DNA of 64,000 nt from positions 2,643,369-2,707,368 of the forward strand of contig LNGK01000003.1 in NCBI GenBank assembly GCA_001510575.1, read 5' to 3'. The position numbers and the translations under genes were made by a program. Each line of letters opens with the position of its first letter. Within the stretch, counting starts at the first letter, position 1. Below are positions 44,380 through 54,645 of the stretch, one piece after another. A model generated the notes under the pieces. That model was not told the origin of the DNA. It did not search any database and saw only the letters and a program-made list of their open reading frames with translations. This DNA is from Knoxdaviesia capensis. Its lineage: Eukaryota; Ascomycota; Sordariomycetes; Microascales; Gondwanamycetaceae.

Positions 44380-45207
44380 AGGGGGTTAGTCATGAGAAGG
44401 GGGGGGAGGAAAGGGCAGAAGGGAGGAAACGGGGCTGTTCCGGAGTCAGGGGTTGGTTTTAGTGCAAATGGTAGATCCGGCATCGGCCCCGGGCTTGCTC
44501 GGGAGCGGGGTCTTAGTACCGGGATCCGCCCCATATTTCTCGGCCACACGGTCTATCCAAGTTTACGGTTTTGTTCATCACCACTACTCACTCTCACTCG
44601 AGTGCCTTGCATCTTGCATATGAAGTTTCTAGTTCTAGCGTTTAGGGTCTATTCTCTCGGTCTAGTCACTTCCATATACCATGGCTTTGGATCCAGTATC
44701 ATACATCCCCTTCTTATTAGTTAATAGATGGTTTTCCTTTGGTTCCTTGAATCTATAGCATGCCCTAAGAATGTATTACCTTAATTTGATTTCCCCTAGG
44801 GCCCTTACTCTCATATTACGATGTTTGGTCGATCCTATGCCCCTTTTCCATATATATACCCTGTGGTAGGCTGTGAATATTCTGGAAATAACCTGCGGCC
44901 TCTTGTGAATTCTCATATAATAGAACTGCGGTCACTTGCGAATTATCCTGTATTAAAGCTGCGTAGACTTGCGAATTCTGGATTTACTGATTATAGGTAT
45001 TTTCCCAGAGTATAAATTCTCGTCCTCCCTCCGCACGATCCTTAACTTCTTCTTCCTTTTTCTTCTTTTCTTTCTTCTTCAGATACTCTATCTACCGTTT
45101 TCGACTCTTTCACAGCTACCGACTCTGACCTTTGTCTTCTCTTTTGACACTTAAATATCTTCTCCCTTCTCTTTCAAACACTTTCTTCTTAGCCTTAACT
45201 TCTTAAC
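44380..45207. other. Intergenic region with a 33-base tandem repeat and C/T-rich leader
   Basis: AT-rich from about 44,700. The last 200 bases before 45208 are C/T-rich, the likely leader of the next gene. No gene supported. Confidence 0.4.
44893..44991. repeat. Degenerate 33-base tandem repeat, three copies
   Basis: Units start at 44893, 44926 and 44959, each with CTGCG and (except for changes) CTTGCGAATT. The spacing is exactly 33 bases, so all three keep the same frame, encoding an 11-residue repeat (LRPLVNSHIIE, LRSLANYPVLK, LRRLANSGFTD) in a short open frame. Whether it was ever coding is not known. Confidence 0.75.
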
Positions 45208-45630
45208 ATGGGCTCGTCTCAGTCAAAGACCAAGGCCTCTAAGGCCAGCCATAAGAACGCTGAGGACAAGTCCAAGGAGGGCTCGTCCTCCTCCTCCTCC
45301 TCCTCCCACTCGCAGCACAGCAAGCTGGCGAAGCCCGAGACCACCACCCCGAAGGTGGCCACCGACTCAGCCCCCGAGGGCTACTCCAGACACACGTCCT
45401 CCGCCATGCCTATCCCCCCCCGCACCATTGCGCCAATCCGATACCCTATCTGCAAGCTGTGCGGACGGGAGATGCGGCAGGATACCCTTCCGCATATGAC
45501 CCCCTCTGGTGAGCGTATATCCGTGCGAGAGCAGTACAATCGGTGTTTCTGCACCAAAGAAGAGCTCGACGCCCGGCGGCGCCAAAACAAGGCGGCGTAC
45601 CGCGACGCCTTCTCCGAGCGGTACGACTAA
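45208..45630 (+). CDS. Small protein with N-myristoylation motif and a possible zinc site, 140 aa
   Basis: A single exon preceded by a C/T-rich leader and the context AACATGG. The protein starts MGSSQSKTKASK, which fits the N-myristoylation pattern (Gly2, small residue at 3, Ser6, then Lys), so attachment to a membrane is plausible. Next comes a Ser/Lys-rich stretch with eight consecutive Ser, encoded by a TCC repeat. The C-terminal half is ordered-looking, with IRYPICKLCGREMRQDTLPH followed by NRCFCTKEELDARR. Two CxxC/CxC pairs and a His could bind one zinc ion. I do not recognise a named family. G/C-rich third positions and the clean start support a real gene. Confidence 0.65.
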   Translation: MGSSQSKTKASKASHKNAEDKSKEGSSSSSSSSHSQHSKLAKPETTTPKVATDSAPEGYSRHTSSAMPIPPRTIAPIRYPICKLCGREMRQDTLPHMTPSGERISVREQYNRCFCTKEELDARRRQNKAAYRDAFSERYD

Positions 45631-46563
45631 GCGACACGCCGCGCCACCACTTGCGCTCCCGTTCCGCCTCCCCTTTTCCCCGTTTCCCCCGGTTCCCCCT
45701 GACAGTATGTGTCGGATCGAGGTCTCGATCTAGAACAGCAGCTAGATCATCATTGAACTCTCCACACCTGGGGGGAAGACCTTCGCGCAGTGGCTTTCTC
45801 TCTTTTCTTCGCTTGTTTTTATCTTCCCCTGCGAAGATACTTTTTTTCGTCCCAATAAAGTTTTTTAAAAAATATTCCTCAATGTCCCTGTTCCCCTCTT
45901 GTATTCCTTCACATAGATGCACTTCCCGTTGTCCCTTCTTCTGTATTTATTTCCTGTTTACCAGCGTCCGCTGTTTGTCAGAGCGCTGTCTCTCTTTCCC
46001 TTTCCTGTGGTGTTTGCCGTTTCACGGTCCAGTGGCCATCACGCTTTTGTTTTCTTCGTTTCTGGTTCCCTTCCTGGTTTGTTGATCTGCGCATGCAAAC
46101 ACACCTTCAGTGGGATTGGTGTGTGAGCCCTTGTCTATAAGAGCCAGCCAGTGCTGAAGTCAGCCACGCTGCCTCCCCTCGAAAATAGCTCTCTTGAGCA
46201 TTTACATCTTCCCGCAGATTTCCAATCCCCATCCGGTCCCGGTCCAGAGAGGCCACACTCTCGCCTATATAATGTTCGATCGCCGCCCATTCTGGAAACT
46301 TTCAGCAAACCCAAAACGCTTTTCCTCGTCCCGTTCCACGCAATCCAGAGCAATCCGATTGCTTCTCGCGAATCATCGCCGTTATCAAAATGCCGGCAAA
46401 CATGAAGTTGGTCAGTTCATAAGCGCCAGATGTCCACCTGAATCGTAGCGTAGTAGAGAGTCTTGTAGCATATAAGAGAACACCGTCATCTCGTCTTCGA
46501 TGGTTCATGAATCTATGTTCACTGTAATCAGCTTTCCACGCTGTGTTGAAAGCCATACCCACA
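45631..46563. other. Intergenic region
   Basis: The 3' flank of the previous gene with an AATAAA at 45854, then T/C-rich sequence. No gene supported. Confidence 0.4.
45854..45859 (+). terminator. Polyadenylation-type AATAAA
   Basis: AATAAA 224 bases after the stop of the gene at 45208-45630, followed by an oligo-T run. Confidence 0.4.
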
Positions 46564-47307
46564 ATGCCGCCCACGCCTCCCCCCTTTCTGTTCCCGCTCA
46601 GCCTGCTCCCCGCCAACATCCTCCGCCGCGACGATGCCTCCAACAACGCCCTCATCGGCGCCGTGATCGGCGTCTTCGTAATCCTCGTGCTCATAATGCT
46701 CGCCATCTACTGGATCGTCTCCGTCCGCGGATGCCGCACCCGCCACCGCGCCCACCACGCCCACATCCCCGCATCCCCGCCGACCCCGTCCGTCCGCCGC
46801 CGCGTCACCCGTCACCACCACACCCGGCCGCAGGTGCCAGCACGGCCGGACCAGGCCAGCACTGCTGGGCATTTTCCCGGCCCGTTTTACCCGCCGCCGT
46901 CTGTCCACGCGAACGGGCCGTACCCTGCGCGCGTCGAGCCGGCTGAGCGGCGGGATATGGGTGGTGCAGGCAGGCACTGGGATTGTGCAGCTATGGGCCC
47001 TTTCGGAGCAAAAGGTTCTGGCACTGCGGAATCTGTCTCTGTAAGAAAGCCTTTGAGGGACGAAAAAGAGTACCTAGATACTGGACGCCGTTGGAGATTT
47101 GCATTGGTTGGCTGGACGGCTGAAACGCAGGTCGAATATGAGGGCTTGGATGGAATGATACGACCCATCTATGAATGGCCGCTGATTATATTGTTGGCAA
47201 TATGGCTTCTCGCGTCAGCTAAAGTGTTGCGCCGGCCTGATAAGTTCTGGCAGAGCCTCTTAAAAGGAGTTGAAGACACAGCAAGTTGTGGGCACGGCGA
47301 GGTGTAA
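46564..47307 (+). CDS. Putative single-pass membrane protein with basic cytoplasmic part, 247 aa
   Basis: The start is the ATG at 46564 (MPPTPPPFLFPLSLL). Residues 1-20 are hydrophobic and Pro-rich, RRDDASNN follows, and a transmembrane helix lies at about 29-53 (ALIGAVIGVFVILVLIMLAI). It is followed by VSVRGCRTRHR and a His/Arg/Pro-rich part. A second hydrophobic stretch lies at about 205-222 (EWPLIILLAIWLLAS). Codon third positions are G/C-rich up to about 46,970 and more mixed after, so the C-terminal third could be intron or untranslated sequence read through. No family is recognised. The layout resembles the membrane protein at 49210-49743. Confidence 0.45.
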   Translation: MPPTPPPFLFPLSLLPANILRRDDASNNALIGAVIGVFVILVLIMLAIYWIVSVRGCRTRHRAHHAHIPASPPTPSVRRRVTRHHHTRPQVPARPDQASTAGHFPGPFYPPPSVHANGPYPARVEPAERRDMGGAGRHWDCAAMGPFGAKGSGTAESVSVRKPLRDEKEYLDTGRRWRFALVGWTAETQVEYEGLDGMIRPIYEWPLIILLAIWLLASAKVLRRPDKFWQSLLKGVEDTASCGHGEV

Positions 47308-47318
47308 GTGATCTTTAG

Positions 47319-47330
47319 TTAGGGTTAGGG
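47319..47330 (+). repeat. Two TTAGGG units (telobox-like)
   Basis: TTAGGGTTAGGG, preceded by TTAG, twelve bases after the stop of the preceding gene and about 190 bases from tRNA-Phe. Confidence 0.8.
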
Positions 47331-47515
47331 TTGCGGTGCTGTTTGTCATTTGCTGGTAAAATAAAACGGTATAAAACATTGGAACGTGGTGAATAAATTA
47401 TAGTAACAAAAGGCTTGCCTCAGTGAAACTTGTACCAAGCAACTGAGATGCACCATGATCCATTTCCGCAGCTTCATCCATGTCGCAAAAATCGCCAAAA
47501 AAATCAAAAAACGAA

Positions 47516-47571
47516 TGCAGCAATTGTGGATTGAACACAAGACCTTCAGATTTGCTTGGCCGAAGTTACAA

Positions 47572-47602
<31 letters not shown>

Positions 47603-47608
47603 TGCTGC
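47516..47608 (-). tRNA. tRNA-Phe (GAA) with a 20-base intron
   Basis: A complete cloverleaf on the minus strand. The acceptor stem is GCAGCAA/TTGCTGC with discriminator A, the D stem is GCTC/GAGC, the anticodon stem is TCAGA/TCTGA around CTGAAGA (anticodon GAA), the variable loop is AGGTC, and the T arm is TTGTG-TTCAATC-CACAA. The intron (47571-47552) sits after position 37, the canonical place for nuclear tRNA introns. Mature length is 73. Confidence 0.95.
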
Positions 47609-49209
47609 TTATGGAAAACAGGGCCGACTAAAGCCAGTTATAGTGGCTAAACCGCTCCACCGTATTACTCACTAGAAAGGGGGTCCGACCGTCGGACTTC
47701 GTGCGTCTCCCGTGATCGGCGCCACGTTCCGGCGGTCGGGAAACCGCACCTATTCAAGCGTGTGTGTATCTGGGCTGCAATAATGCATGCAGGAAACGAC
47801 AGTGTCATGTGCACAGGACTGTGTCACACACACTCCATCCATAATCCAGAACAACTTCACCTCGCGCAGAGTGGGTTCGCTCATAGGTTTCGTTTGCAAC
47901 GTGGGAATCTCTCACCTCCTCGCCTCGGACCAGTGACAGAACTCAACCGCACAGTTCGATCTACTCTACAGCACCAACAGTCGCTGCTTCACTCGCAGCT
48001 CGCAAAACTTTGACGCTCCAGTATCAGCCCAGTGCCTTCACTCCTCTACAGTCGTCCATACCATTTACTTCAACCATTCTCTCCAACTGTTCACTCCAAC
48101 CATTCACTTCAACCGCGGGTGCTGGAACGCCAGGGCGCCTCTCTTCCCAGGAAACCGCCACCCGTCACCATGAGTATGAAAGTGGACACGTGCTCACCGA
48201 GATCTCGACCATATATACACTTGATTATGCACGCCGTCTGTGTTGTGTCCGCCTTGCGACATCGGTTCACGGCCCCAGCGTATCTGAGGCCTGTCATATA
48301 AGTATCTGCTTCGCCTTCCCTATCAGAACTGGAAGAGCATTGGCAGAGAACGCCTCCTATGGCCCGGTGGCCTTTGTGTACCGACTTCCGATCTTCAAGA
48401 CGAAGGGCCCGCAATCTCTGAAGCAGACCTTCCAGCTGTAGCCGTCCATCCCGCCATCGAGCCCAGTGCCAGCCTGAGGGTCAGGGCTCTGATCTAATGC
48501 GGCCAATGAAACGCAAAGTGGCCAGATCAAGGCCACATTGTCGAAGACATGGCTGTTGAAACTCCGCCAGGGAACAAAGCGGAAGGCTGTTGTCCATCAA
48601 ACTTTCGGCCAGAAATGGCTAGCTCATCAATACATGCCCTTCATCTCTGGCCCTGGAAGTGTTAACAACCCTGGTGGACGATCAGGAGGCTGGAATATCC
48701 TAGACATGGTGGACTTTTACGCTAGAGGGATCAGAGAAGAATTAGATAGGAAGATGGGGAGTTGAGGAGGGAAGTTGGAAGTTAGAAGTCAAAAACGTGG
48801 TCTGGATGGCAGGGTCTCACATGATAACCAACTCTAGCCTTCACCATATGGACTAATACTCGCATTGCATACCACATACACGTTACAAACAGATATATTG
48901 TAATCCAAGAATGTTTCCGATCCCAAAGAAAGTGCCTCCCAGTTAGAAAACTCCAAACCCTAAGCGATGACCATGAAAAAAGAGAGCCGAAACAAAAAAT
49001 GTAAAGAAGTAAATAGGAACAAGAAAATAGACAGTTGTATGTCGTAAGAAGACCCCCGAATGTGCATCCCAGGCGGAAAAGAAAAGAAAAGCTCGAAGTT
49101 GCCGGTAGAACGAAGGAATAGAGAGTGGAGATAGTTGAGTGGGGGAGCATCCTGCACCGAAGGAGAGAGCCGATAAAGGCTACTCTCAGTGCATACGAGT
49201 TCGAATCGC
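47609..49209. other. Region with undecided short frames
   Basis: Plus-strand frames at 48010-48441 (with HEYESGHVLTEISTIYTLDY) and 48538-48765 (with FGQKWLAHQYMPFISGPGSV and ending EELDRKMGS) have coding-like composition. They could be exons or a decayed gene. I could not find a splice chain or a family. The rest, to 49209, shows no gene. Confidence 0.3.
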
Positions 49210-49743
49210 CTACTCAATCGGGGGAGTTCCGGGAGGCGGCGGCGGCGGCGGCGGAGGCGCATCGCCAGCAGGCGGCTTCGACCTCTTCGACGTCGACTTC
49301 CCGCTGGACTTGCCGCTGGACTTTCTGCGCGCCGGCTTAGGCCGCTTCGGCGACCGCGGGCTATCGGGCCCACTGCTCATCCTGGAGCCCTTGGAGCTCT
49401 TGGACGTCGACGAGTGGCGCCGCGAGCGTTTCTCCATCGGCGACGGCGGCGACGGCGGCGCGTCGCCCGCCTCGCCGCCGTCGCCGTTGGCCCCGGACGC
49501 CATCAGCACGCTCTTGCGGCGGCGCCGGCTCTTGTGGAACCGGATCGATTTGCGGTACACGTACAGGAACGTGCCGGCGCCGATCAGGAAAATCGCCAGC
49601 ACCACGCCGACGATGATGCCGGTGCGCGTGCTCTCCTCCTGCGAGCTGCTGCCGAACTGGCGCGCGTGGAGGCGGGTGGTGGGCGGCGGCAGCGGCTGGG
49701 CGGCGCGGGCCGCGGGCTGCGGGAGGGCGATGGGGATGTACAT
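49210..49743 (-). CDS. Putative single-pass membrane protein with basic, Ser/Pro-rich tail, 177 aa
   Basis: One exon from an ATG at 49743 (MYIPIALPQPAARAAQPLPP). A short N-terminal part with a Gln/Ser/Glu-rich juxtamembrane segment (QFGSSSQEESTRT) precedes a transmembrane helix at about 42-62 (GIIVGVVLAIFLIGAGTFLYV). It is followed by a strongly basic stop-transfer (RKSIRFHKSRRRRK) and a Ser/Lys/Pro-rich tail ending in a run of nine Pro. This is the layout of the membrane-anchor part of fungal surface proteins such as Wsc/Mid2-type sensors, but the extracellular part here is very short and there is no signal peptide, so function is unknown. A missed upstream exon carrying an ectodomain is possible. 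The plus-strand sequence upstream to about 51,450 is purine-rich, a C/T-rich leader on the coding strand. Confidence 0.6.
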   Translation of the reverse strand: MYIPIALPQPAARAAQPLPPPTTRLHARQFGSSSQEESTRTGIIVGVVLAIFLIGAGTFLYVYRKSIRFHKSRRRRKSVLMASGANGDGGEAGDAPPSPPSPMEKRSRRHSSTSKSSKGSRMSSGPDSPRSPKRPKPARRKSSGKSSGKSTSKRSKPPAGDAPPPPPPPPPGTPPIE

Positions 49744-50711
49744 TGATGTGGCGTACAGGCGTATGGAATCCGATAGTGGGCAAATATATGTATAGTCAAA
49801 CGGGGTATATCGCGTTAAAGGTCAGAGGGAGACCCGGGCAGTGGTGGGAGATTAATATAGAGTGTGTGTGTGCGAGAAAGAGACTGATATAGATGTATGT
49901 GAGACGGTAAGAGAGACTATGAGATATTTGATTCAGGACGAAGGGGACACAGAGGCGGGGATGAGGGCAAAGCCGGAGTGTCACGGCCCCAGAGGAACCA
50001 AGTTACAGGCGGGCAAGCTCTCAATGCTAGTCGTCAAAGTAGGACAACACAAGACGGGTCACAAAGGAAGGGTACGATGGCATGATTTTATGTCTAGGAA
50101 GAAGAGAAGACAGGATAGACAAAGGAGATACAAGTGGCGATAGAAGGAGAGGAATCCACACAGGGAGAGAAACCAAGGAGCAGAAGGATATGAGAACTTT
50201 TGGAACGTGCACCGAAAGCGTTGAGACGGAGATGGGAGAGTTTCGGTCTGTGTAAGTGGATGAGGAGCGGGTGCAGGAATATGAGACTTTGGTTTGTGCG
50301 GGACAAGGTTGACTTTGGTAGATGTTATTTCTTTTTCTTTGGGGGTTTCGGTAGTCGTGAGACAAGCAGGACGTATATGTAAAAGCCAGTACAGGAAATT
50401 CGGGTGCAGGTGTAAGTGTGTGTTACGAGGAGCGAGTCTATGGAAAGCCACACAAGGGGTGTTTTTTTTTCTTCTTGTTTGGGCGGGAGACGTCAGAGAC
50501 GAGACAAATGAAATCGGAGATGAGAGACAGGTATAGCTTTGAGACGGGAAGAAGCAGTCGTGTACGAAGAGCGTGGTGCTATGATTTGCGCGGAGGTGCT
50601 GAGGGAAAATCCGGTGTAAGTGAATCGTGGGATATCGACAGAGGACGGCAATTCGGGGTCAATTGGGAATAGAGAAGAGCGAAGAGTTCGAGAGTTTTGC
50701 AGATAGGCTAG

Positions 50712-50741
50712 GTGAAGTGAAGTGAAGTGAAGTGAAGTGAA
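50712..50741. repeat. Pentanucleotide (GTGAA)n
   Basis: Six copies of GTGAA, followed by three GGGAA-type units. Confidence 0.85.
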
Positions 50742-53700
50742 AGGGAAGGGAAGGGAAGTCTTAGAGGGGAAGGGGACAGATGATGGTGATGCGGGATGTG
50801 AAGTGAGAGGGGGAGTTTTGGGGAGGGAACTGGGGAGGGGAGAGAAAACACAACAAGGGGGAAGAAGAAGGGTTGAGAAACCGAAGAAGAAAAAAAAGAA
50901 AAAGCAAAGAACCATCCAACCCGTCCAACGCACTTTTTGTTTCCGGCCGCAAGTCAAGGGCGGGAGAAGCACCGGGGGAGTGATTTCCTTATATATATAT
51001 ATACAGAGAGAGACGAATTTACAATCTACGCACTGCATGCACCTACGGGAGAGTTGTGGAGGAGGGGGGGGGGGGGGGGGAAGCACGAAGAGCAGGATAT
51101 AAACGATACCCGATGCGCCTGTTATGCCCGTTCGACGATAGCTTGCATACACGCGGGGGACGACGAACCTTTTTTTTCCTTTTCTTCTTCCAAGGCTGAA
51201 CGCGTGTGGGAGTCCCCTCGAGGCAGAAAAAGTGAGGCGAGAGATGGAGAAAAAGACGCAGCAGGAACATGAGACGGCAGCGAAGAGGGGAGGGGAAGGG
51301 GAACGCCGAGGAAGACGATGCATGTTTCCCGAGCACCACGCCTGATAAAGACACCCACCCACCCAGAACGAAAGAGAGAGGGAGAGAGAAAGAGAGAGAG
51401 AAAAAGAGGGACACGCACAGAGAGGGGACGAAATTGACACCAGAAACGCAAAGGGATCCAGCCTGCATATGCACTCTGCATGTGCCCGTGTTGGTCATCT
51501 GCAGCAAGGCCTGTAGCATTGGAAATACTGGATTGCGAGAAAAAAAGGAACAAAAAAAGGAACAGGTTGGTATTTTCGGCCCTGCTGTTCTTGTGTCTCC
51601 TGTCGTGTCCTGCCTGCTTTCGTTCCCGTGTGATCGGGGGGCCTGGCGAGATATATATTGGATGCAAACCGCGCTCGGGAGATCGTCCAGGAACAGGCGC
51701 GTTCAATGACATAGATGGCGTTCGCAGCGCAACTAAGGACATCAGACGGATACCCAGGCAGAGAAAAGAAAGCGAGACAAGACATGTGTATAGGAGAAGT
51801 CTGGGACCCGGCTGGTCAAGAAACACGGCTGCATGGGATGAAGTACTTACATGTCTGTATGTATGCACTTCGCTTCCGTCCTCCACTCAGGCTGAATCTG
51901 GGCCAGAGCGCACATTGCATGGAAATATGCAGGACTTGTGGGATGGAAAAGATAGAGAAATATTGATTGTGGTATCACATTTTGGACTTGTTCACATTTT
52001 CTCCTCTCTGCCACAATCCTGAGAATTCCGCCATATTCACACCGAAACCGGCACCCGGTCGGTTGTTTCTCTTTATCTTTTATTTTTTCTGTATCATGAT
52101 TTTTCCCTCTCTCCAACTTCTTCATCCCACATCGCCACCTCCGGCTACTCCCACCTCCAGGCAAAAAAGAAATATCCTGGGAGGGTGGAGTTGGGCCGCG
52201 GCGAGTGGTCGGCCCAGGCCAATTGCTGCCAACAGCAGCAGCCAGCCAGATATTGACCAGGGGGAATGGGGGGCGGCGGCGATGGCGAAAGCACCACCCG
52301 GACCAGATCGATTGAGCAGGAAGCAAGAGACAAGGAAATCAAGAAATGGGGTGATGAGATAACAGCTTCCCCGAACACGTTGTCTGTGATTCGCACGTCC
52401 ACCTCACGTTTGGTGGCTCTGGGCGGGCGCAAAGGGGTCGTCGCAACGGGGGGGAAGATACCATAGACTCCCACCCTCGGGTTAACTGCTGCGACCGGGC
52501 CGCCGAGAATGCGCGAGCGAGCCTGGCCGGAGACGGGCAAATTGGCGAGCCTGCTTTTTCATATTTCTTATATCTTTTTACAGAGAGTGGGATGATGATG
52601 GATATGGACGCCCTTCGCCTCTCTCGATGCCGTTGGGGGAGGTGGCCTCTCTCTGTATTCGCGCCGTCCCTCCCGTTCTCCCCACGCCGTTCGTTGGCAG
52701 TATCGCCCGTTTGCCAGCCCAACTGCTGGACAAGAGACGGTTCACCCAACTTCGTCAGACCTCCGAGCCATCATTCACCTCTGTCTTGACTCTTTTTTCG
52801 TCTTCTTGTGTTGTTTTCTCCCAAGCCCGACGGTCCGGCCGTGTGGACATCTGCGAAAGCATCTTCGCTTCAACGACGGAGATATCCTCACGCTTACACC
52901 AGTCCCTGAGCATTCTGTGATATGCGCACCGAATCACATCACGAGCGCAAAGCAAAGCAAAATAATCAAATAAAACATCCCAGTCCTTGACATTCACCAT
53001 GCACAAAACAGGGCCAGATTGCATGAATAACACCAGCTCTCCCGTCATCAACAAAACCTTACCTTGCCGTGCTTCACCTCTCACCGCAGACGAACATACA
53101 TATATATGTAGGTACATACCTGCAGCGTTGGGCCAAAATGAAACGAAAAGAACAAAAAAATTAAATAGGATCCCACTTTCAACGGGATACCGCAGAAGCG
53201 ACCGCGACAATCCCACGATTGCCTCCTACAAAAAACAAGAACACAAAGAAGCAGGGCAGGGTTTTTGGCTCGATGTGATAGATGGAGACACCGAAGAACG
53301 AACGCACAGTGACGTGGCTCTGGAACAGGACTTCTGCTTTCCACTTTGATGGGACCCGGAAGGGTGTTGTGACACAAGAAAAAAAAAGAAAAAAAAAACA
53401 CGAGCCAGGTGAAGCGTGCTCGGTCGTCCACCTGGGGAGTCCTCCAAACAGAGGTTGCAGGATGTTGAGAGGTCGAAATCGAGAGGATGGTGCAGATGCT
53501 TCAGAGATGCATGCACTTCAGGCCGAAATCGCGACTTGCGTTCCGGCCCAAGAACCGAGCGCAGAAACCACCGGACAGAAGCCAATCCAACATCGCAAGA
53601 AACGGCCAGCGCTCACGGTGGAATCGGGCAACCATCGCCCACACTTTCGGTCTTCTTGCTCTCTCTATCAGCCCATGCTGCGTTTCCTCTTCTGTTTCGC

Positions 53701-54606
53701 TGACACACACACACTCTCTCTCTTCCCCCTCCACGAGCCCTCCCCCTCCATAAAACCCTCCCTTTCATCCCTCCTCCATCGCATCGCCCGTAGTTAGGCC
53801 CCAACACCCCCTGATTGGGCGCCGTGTCAGTCCACGCGTTATCAGAGCCCAATAAGATCCTCCGAATTGGGGTGTGTATCCGATATGATGCGTTGGCAAC
53901 TTTTTCCCCCCCAGTTTTTGTTTTTCAACTTCACATTTTCCAACCACATTGATCCCACCACCCACCCACACCCACAAAAGCCAACCCTAAATGCGAATTC
54001 AAACGATAGGACGCAACCTGGCCGGTCGCTTTATAGTGGGGCTCTTATCTGAATGCGCACCTTCCCAGTTTAGGGCTTCCTCCCCTCTTTCCATCCTGCT
54101 CCCGTCGTGCCTGCCATATCTCCTGCTGGGAGTTTTGTTCTGGGCGTTTTCTGCGGGGTGTTCTAGAATGAACAGAGGTCGGTATTCTTGGGCTGGCTGT
54201 GATTTGTGTAGGAACGTGCCGGTTTCAGATACTGTACGTATATTTCTGCGCTGGGAAAATATTCAATAGAACTATGAATGTATTCCCCCACGGGAAAGAC
54301 CACAAGCAAATGCTTTGTCCTGTTCGTCTCTGGGCCATCTACATGTCCATTGTGCATCATTTCAACGCCCGCTCCTGTCTGCTATCGCTCCAGCCCAATG
54401 GATGGGGGAGGGGCCGCTACACCCGTCTCTCTAGTAGAAGCACAACTATATGCGTTCACCGGCGGCCCGCAGCTGGTGCACTTCCAGGCTACGTAATCCC
54501 GTCCAATCTGCCCCCCTTGCCCCTTACCGAAAATGTCTAGTCCCCCGTTACGGCTCGGATCTTGAGATATCTCGGCCCGCGCGCCCCGGGGGCACCAGAC
54601 CCCACA

Positions 54607-54610
<4 letters not shown>

Positions 54611-54637
<27 letters not shown>

Positions 54638-54645
54638 NCCCCCCC
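54611..54645. repeat. Poly-C run with an undetermined base
   Basis: About 35 C with N at 54,638. The length is likely unreliable, as expected where sequencing or assembly failed in a homopolymer. Confidence 0.8.

Noticed and set aside
50493..51886. Minus-strand frames of 254 and 315 codons
   Set aside because: They read CT and TTC simple repeats as Ser/Leu/Phe/Pro strings.
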